Of a stretch of 64,000 bases of DNA, positions 59,122-64,000 are shown piece after piece. Below the pieces are notes generated by a model. That model was not told where the DNA came from. It saw only the letters and a program-made list of their open reading frames with translations, and ran no database searches. Source of the stretch: Prorocentrum cordatum. Lineage: Eukaryota > Sar > Dinophyceae > Prorocentrales > Prorocentraceae. A program made the translations under genes and the position numbers. Each line of letters starts with the position of its first letter. Positions within the stretch are counted from its first letter, which is position 1. The DNA lies in the NCBI GenBank assembly GCA_963575745.1, contig CAUYUJ010009779.1, positions 839,811 to 903,810 on the forward strand. Direction: 5' to 3'.

Positions 59122-59318
59122 TCGGGCCAGGCGAAAGGGGGGGGATAGCGAAGGGGGGGTTTGAGAATCAGCTCACGTAGCTGACTGTCCCAGCGCCTTC
59201 TGGCGCCGGAGGCGCCCATGTATCGAGGAATGGGCCCGGCGGCGGGACCGAAAACAGCTGCACGCAGCAGATTTCGTAAACCCCCCCTTTCCCTATCCCC
59301 CCCTTTCGTTCGGCCCGA
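59122..59318. mobile_element. 195-bp MITE family, copy 4
   Basis: TCGGGCCAGGCGAAAGGGGG to CCCTTTCGTTCGGCCCGA, 197 bp, with family core GTATCGAGGAATGGGCCC. GGAGGCAAC occurs near both ends but at unequal offsets, so no duplication is called. Confidence 0.85.
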
Positions 59319-59447
59319 TGGGAGGCAACAGCTGGGAGGTCTTCGTCGGAAGGGCCAGGGAGAATTGAGCCCAACTGGGGGGCTGCTGCGCCTGATTAGG
59401 CCGCGGAGCAAGCGAGATGAAGCGAGAAACGACCGGACTAAGCCAGC

Positions 59448-59703
59448 GTAAGCAGGACTTAGCCAGACTTCGAACCAGGGCGAAGTCAGAATGTGTGACC
59501 TCGCAGGAGATGCATCCGAAGGGAAGTGAAAAGGGGTGGGCCTTCACAGAAGGCTCGGAAGTCCCCAAGCCTTCGGAGAAGTTTTCTAAGCCTTCCACGA
59601 AGACGCAGAACACTGCTCAGAAGGCTGGAGGGCTTGTGAGAAGCCCAGGCGCCTTCTGAGAAGGCCCCCTCCTTCTCACTTCCCCACCCTCGCTCGCCGT
59701 CGA
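59448..59703. mobile_element. CTTCTCAGAAGG-family element, left arm damaged, plus upstream homology to 3.96-4.01 kb
   Basis: Right end CCTTCTGAGAAGGCCCCCTC and CGCTCGCCGTCGA is intact to 59703; the left arm keeps only GAAGTGAAAAGG and GGCCTTCACAGAAGG. The preceding ~70 bp (GCAGGACTT to ATGCATCC) matches DNA near 3960-4013. Confidence 0.65.
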
Positions 59704-59889
59704 TTCATTCTCTTTGCCGCAGAGCCTAAGTCACCTGGATACCGGCCCCCACCTTGGACGACAATATCTGTGAGAATGCCTGGAGAGCCTCGTTCAGAGC
59801 GATGGCCTTTGCGAGAAACGAGGACACGGGGCCGGAAATGGATGCCCGAGCCATTGAGACGAAGGAACTCCTGTTACGAAGGCCGCTTG
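59704..59889. other. No recognisable feature
   Basis: Short mixed stretch between a dispersed element and a tandem repeat. Confidence 0.5.
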
Positions 59890-60145
59890 CATGCACGCGA
59901 CGAGGCAACGGGGCCGAGACGGCGGCAACGGAGCCGCCAGATTGGCACACAGGCCCAGACGAAGGGCGTCGACGGCGGCAACATAGCCGCCAGACCAGCA
60001 CCCAGGCCCTTGACAAGGGGCGGCGACGAGGCGGCGACGGGGCGGCGACGGCGGCAACATAGCCGCCAGACCGCCACCTGGGCCTATACGACGAACGGCG
60101 ACGAGGTGGAAACAGAGGCAAAATAGCCGCCAGACCAGCACCCAG
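59890..60145. repeat. Tandem repeat with GGCGGCAACATAGCCGCC hairpins
   Basis: Four units, each with GGCGGCAACATAGCCGCC (6-bp stem) or a close variant, CAGACCAGCACCCAGGC and GGCGACGAGG. Spacing is about 60-80 bp. Confidence 0.85.
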
Positions 60146-60359
60146 GCTCAGATCATTAGAACACAGGTAAGAGCCCCAAAGTGCAAACACTCTTTGGGGG
60201 AGACCAATACCCGCCACCGTGCCCCATGGCACGTTGAGGCGAGATAGCATGTGAAATGCTTTCTGGCTGGGTTTGTGTAGTTATCTAAGAGACCCCCCCC
60301 TCCTCACGCTCCCCTGCATGTAATTACCCTCCCCCGCTGCCGACGCTCCCTAGGCATCC

Positions 60360-60900
60360 TGCCGCCTCCCTCTCTCTCCCAAGATGGCTTCCAAGACTGC
60401 CAATCCAAACCTCAAGGCCACCGATATGGGACAACATGCCTCCAAGACGGCTCGATGCAGCCGCAAGACAGCCCAATGTTGCCCGATGGGGCTCGCACAG
60501 AACCTCGAGCAGGGCCCGAAGAGGCCCAAACCAGTGCGTTCCCCCGAGGGCGCCCCGAAGACGGCCAAAGAGGGCTCCAAGATGGCCCAACATCGGACCG
60601 AGAGAACTCCAAGTCGACCCAAGGGGGCCCGACGGCCCGCCGGGTCCCCAAGAGGGCCCCAAGACGGCCCAGAAAGTCCACCCACGACGGACTAAGCGGC
60701 CTGGCGGCCCAAGAGCGCGACGGCCCGAGGAGCCCTCAAAAGCCTCCGAGGCGCCCCCACCCCCAAGACGCTGCCAAGAGGCCCCAAGGACCCCCAAGAG
60801 GCCCCGCGGGTCCCACCACGAGGCCGCCAACAGGCCAGTGTGCTCCCCAGACGACCCGAAAGGCATCCACGACGGCTCCCGTAGGATCCCCAGTAGGCCC
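60360..60900. repeat. CCAAGA-rich low-complexity region
   Basis: GCCTCCAAGACGG, GGCCCAAGAGG and CCCCAAGAGGCCCC units. It runs into the (CAT)n microsatellite. Confidence 0.68.
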
Positions 60901-60914
60901 GAGGAGACCAGCAT

Positions 60915-61530
60915 TCATCGTCACCATCACCATCACCATCACCATCACAATCGCCATCACCATCACCACCACACCTGCCATCATCATCGCCATCATCATC
61001 AGCATCATCAGCATCATCATCATCAGCATCATCATCATCACCATCATTTCATCGCCAGCATCATCATCAGCAGTAAAATCCTCATCACCACCACCAACAG
61101 CATCATCAACAGCATCAGCATCGTCATCAGCATCAGCATCGGCATCCTCATCATCATCAGCGTCGTCATCATCACCACAATCAACATCAGCATCATCACC
61201 ATCATCTCCAGCATCAGCATCAACATCATCACGATCACCATCGACACAACCGCCACGACCACCATCCGTATGTCCCAACATCATCATCATCATCATCAGC
61301 ATCATCAACATCAACATCAAGATCAGCACCCGCTCTAGCATCAGCATTATCATCAGCATCAACAACCCAGACATCAGCTTCACCACCATCAGTATCACCA
61401 CCATCACCACAGCCATCATCATTATCGACGTCAAAGAAAGTATGATCATCGCCAGCATCGTCATCAACAGCCACATCGTCATCAACACCATCCTGATCAT
61501 CATCGTCACCATCATCACCATCCACGCTGG
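60915..61530. repeat. (CAT)n / (CATCAC)n microsatellite, about 600 bp
   Basis: Imperfect CAT, CATCAC and CAGCAT units; the longest CAT-type tract in the window. Confidence 0.95.
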
Positions 61531-62074
61531 CCCTAAGACGGCCCAAGAGGGACCCAATAGGCCTTAACAGCTATACCCGAAAAGCATGGTGGATGGCACG
61601 AATTCCAAGAAAGCCCCTGAAGAAGTGAAGACGAAAGGTGTCACATGCGCCGACGGCCCCAGAGAGCACCCAAGACGTTTCAGGACGTCTCCAAGACCCC
61701 TTCAGAGAGCCCCAAGGCTTCCCAGGGCCCAGTAGGAGCCGAGCATGGCATCAACACACGAGCTACATCAGCGACGACTCGTCTCCTCGATCTGCTTGCT
61801 CCTCCTCCAACAACAACAACAAAACAACCTCCTCGTCCTCATCCTCCCCTATCATCACCATCATGTTTGTCGTCCCCCTCGTCAACCACATTCATCCTGC
61901 TCCTTTCCTCCTCATGATCATCCGCTCATCACCCGAATTCGAGCATCTGCCACCGAACATGCTTGGCTGGCACGGTGGCTGGACTCGCCGCAAGCAACTG
62001 GAATAATTCCATCGCATAACCTATGCCATGACCAACACTACGATGGTCGCACGACCGTGTTGGGACAAGCAGAG
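61531..62074. other. No recognisable gene
   Basis: CCAAGA traces to about 61730, then mixed C/A-rich DNA with short AAC and TCC runs. Confidence 0.5.
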
Positions 62075-62086
62075 GATGGAGGTGGA

Positions 62087-62117
<31 letters not shown>

Positions 62118-62620
62118 GAGGAGGAGGAGGAGGAGGAGGAGGAGGGAGGAGGAGGAGGAGGAGGAGGAGAGGAGGGGGGAGGAGGAGAGAGGAGGAGGAG
62201 GAGGAGGAGGAGGAGGAGGAGGAGGAGGAGGGGGGGAGGAGAGGAAGGAGGAGGGAGGAGGAGGAGGAGGAGGAGGAGGAGGAGGAGGAGGAGGAGGAGG
62301 AGCAGGGGGAGAAGGAGAGGGAGGGAGGAGGAGGAGGAGGAGGAGGAGGGGAGGAGAAGAGGAGGAGGAGGAGGAGGAGGAGGAGGAGGAGGAGGGGGAG
62401 GAGGAGGAGTAGGAGGAGGAGGAGGAGAGAGGAGGAGGAGGAAGAGGAGGAGGAGGATGGAGGAGGAGGAGGAGGAGGGGATGGAGGGGATGATGATGGG
62501 AGGAGGAGGAGGAGGTAGGAGTAGGAGTGGGAGGAGGAGGAGGGAGGAGGAGGAGAGGGAGGAGGAGGGAGGAGGAGGAGGAGGAGGAGAAGGAGGAGAA
62601 GGAGGGGGAGGAGGAGTACG
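62075..62620. repeat. (GAG)n-rich purine tract, about 545 bp
   Basis: Near-homopurine strand of GAG/GGAG. It is open in all frames and gives E/G/R or S/L/P artefacts of more than 200 residues. Confidence 0.96.
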
Positions 62621-62693
62621 TGCGTCGGGCGCTGGCGCCGCTCCAGAGCAGTGCGCTCCACGACTCTCGGAGAGGGGATCCTGAGCGCTATGA

Positions 62694-62837
62694 TTAGGTC
62701 GGGCCTGTCCCCCTACAGGCCGAGTTTGGACGAAACAATAACAATAGTCAACACAAATACCATAAGCTCTCTCAAACTATTCACAACAATCAATAAAAAT
62801 AATCATTATCCTCAAATATCCTAACATATAATAAAAA
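62694..62837. mobile_element. GTCGGGC/TGTCCCC family, left end only
   Basis: TTAGGTCGGGCCTGTCCCCC then TACAGGCCGAGTTTGGACGA at the left and an AT-rich interior. Its right part is replaced by the neighbouring copy at 62842. Confidence 0.6.
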
Positions 62838-62841
62838 ATAG

Positions 62842-63025
62842 GTCGGGCCTGCACCGCTACAGGGGGTTTTCGACGTACAAAATGAATACCCCCACCATAG
62901 TGAAACCATAATCCAAAAATAGTATGGGAACTACTTTTTGAATGGTGTTTAAACCTTTTGAGGGTATGTTTGAATTGTTTTTCATTTCTCGTTGAAAATC
63001 CCCCCGTAGGGGGGACAGGCCCGAC
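62842..63025. mobile_element. GTCGGGC/TGTCCCC family, complete copy, ATAG flanks
   Basis: GTCGGGCCTGCACCGCTACA then GGGGGTTTTCGAC at the left; GTTGAAAATCCCCCCGTAGG then GGACAGGCCCGAC at the right. ATAG at 62838-62841 and 63026-63029 may be a short target duplication. Confidence 0.72.
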
Positions 63026-63026
63026 A

Positions 63027-63296
63027 TAGCGCTATGATTAGGTCGGGTCTGTCCCCCCTACAGGCAGAGTTTGGACGAACAAATACCCTGGCGACGTACC
63101 CAACCCCTGCGCAAAAGCGGGGCGCAACTAGTTTAGGATACTTTATAAAGGGGCGATGACAGAACGAGGGTTACATATGTCTGCAGACGGAATTCGGGAG
63201 ACTCGCAGGACACTGGCTACAGGAAAAGGGCTTGATAAAGCTGATGAGTTACAATTCCTGAGCACTCCTAGCCACTTCGAAAACGGGGATCACAGC
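63027..63296. mobile_element. GTCGGGC/TGTCCCC family, third left end, then unassigned DNA
   Basis: AGCGCTATGATTAGGTCGGG then TCTGTCCCCCCTACAGGC repeats about 52 bp of 62686-62735 directly. No matching right end was found before the 101-bp satellite starts. Confidence 0.55.
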
Positions 63297-64000
63297 AGGC
63301 CTCGAAAGTGGCGACAGTTTCACAGATCGCAGCCCCGCAGGGATGGCGAGGTCTAATTTGGGTCCGCGCGGGGCGTCACTGTGCTGAGCCCCCCAGCAGG
63401 CCTCGACCCCAGAGATGGCGAGGTCTAATTTGAATCCGCGCGTGGCCCTCTCTGTGCTGAGCCCCCCAGCAGGCCTCGAAAATGGCGACAGTTTCACAGA
63501 TCGCAGCCCCAAAGGAATGGCGATGTCTCGTTTGAATATGCCCGTGGCGTAACTGTGCAGGGCCCCCCAGCAGGCCTCGAAAGTGGCGACAGTTTCACAG
63601 ATCGCAGCCCCCCCAGGGATGGCGAGGTCTAATTTGAATCCGCGCGTGGCCCTCACTGTGCTGGGCCCCCCAGCAGGCCTCGAAAGTGGCGACAGATTCA
63701 CAGATCGCAGCCCCCCAGGGATGGCAATGTCTCATTTGAATATGCCCGTGGCGTCACTGTGCTGGGCCCCCCAGCAGGCCTCGACAGTGGCGACAGTTTC
63801 ACAGATCGCAGCCCCCCCCAGGGATGGCGAGGTCTCATTTGAATCTGCCCGTGGCCCTCACTGTGCTGGGCCCCCCATCAGGCCTCGAAAATGGCGACAG
63901 TTTCACAGATCGCAGCCCCCCCAGGGATGGCGAGGTCTAATTTGAATCTGCCCGTGGCGTCACTGTGCTGCCCCCCCCAGCAGGCCTCGAAAATGGCGGC
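63297..64000. repeat. 101-104 bp satellite, at least seven units, runs off the window
   Basis: CAGGCCTCGAAAGTGGCGAC, AGTTTCACAGATCGCAGCCC, GGGATGGCGAGGTCTAATTT and CACTGTGCTGGGCCCCCCAG define units. CAGGCC recurs at 63297, 63397, 63470 (short unit), 63571, 63674, 63775, about 63879 and 63981. Confidence 0.95.

Noticed and set aside
59113-59330. GGAGGCAAC as target duplication of the 59122 MITE copy
   Set aside because: The word lies at different distances from the two ends and is longer than the 5 bp seen for the family.
60736-61557. Met/Asp/Val-rich frames at 60.7-61.6 kb
   Set aside because: They arise from the (CAT)n microsatellite.
1-64000. Bacterial or organellar contamination
   Set aside because: No dense gene order, ribosome-binding sites or operons. 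The LINE, spliced-leader relict and MITE-like families point to a dinoflagellate nucleus.

Overview
The window looks like nuclear DNA of a core dinoflagellate. Four things point there: a degenerate dinoflagellate spliced-leader sequence (36975-36997) just upstream of an intronless coding region, a short internal TTTAGGG-type (CCCTAAA) telomeric tract (24229-24260), a LINE retrotransposon with an endonuclease/reverse transcriptase/RNase H layout, and very low gene density with GC-rich, repeat-saturated intergenic DNA. The genus cannot be fixed from sequence alone; a Prorocentrum-like thecate species is only my impression. No bacterial operon, rRNA, tRNA or CRISPR array was recognised. Most long open frames are artefacts of GC-rich tandem repeats and trinucleotide microsatellites.

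Genes and gene remnants are few. (1) A decayed LINE lies on the minus strand from about 31.06 kb to the assembly gap at 35582-35681. (2) A retroposed-looking gene of unknown function starts at 37060 on the plus strand, behind the relict spliced leader. (3) Five weaker candidates follow: a paralogous pair of exon-like segments (1590-1812 and 51114-51275, minus), an exon-like segment at 22065-22399 (minus), a degenerate coding stretch split by a 148-bp inverted-repeat element (48.7-49.35 kb, minus), and a hydrophobic, frame-switching stretch (53.64-54.93 kb, minus).

The dominant content is dispersed elements with terminal inverted repeats (TIRs). At least a dozen families of about 120-220 bp can be defined by comparing copies or ends inside the window, and several have target-site duplications (TSDs): 5502-5697 and 28087-28281 (5 bp), 40015-40227 (5 bp), 43301-43465 (7 bp), 57714-57906 (8 bp, with empty sites visible in sister tandem repeats) and 45094-47416 (9 bp).

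The most unusual system is a dispersed, satellite-carrying unit seen at six loci (2.1-3.3, 7.0-8.5, 8.7-9.7, 10.15-12.03, 12.6-12.87 and 45.1-47.3 kb). Each well-preserved copy has a conserved left end, a (TCC)n-rich tract, a tandem array, and a conserved right end that may run into a (TA)n tract. Array monomers share a fixed cassette but differ in a variable cassette, so the period is 77, about 90 or 111-116 bp depending on locus. The 45-kb copy sits inside a member of another TIR family.

Layout: 0-2 kb microsatellite and exon fragment; 2-13 kb satellite-carrying units and MITE-like elements; 13-31 kb tandem repeats, MITE-like elements and CCAAGA-rich low-complexity DNA; 31-35.6 kb LINE; 35.7-38.1 kb possible intron-containing region and retrogene; 38-44 kb MITE-like elements; 44.6-48.7 kb nested insertions with a 2-kb satellite; 48.7-56.5 kb gene-like remnants and microsatellites; 56.7-64 kb microsatellites, nested elements and a 101-bp satellite running off the end.
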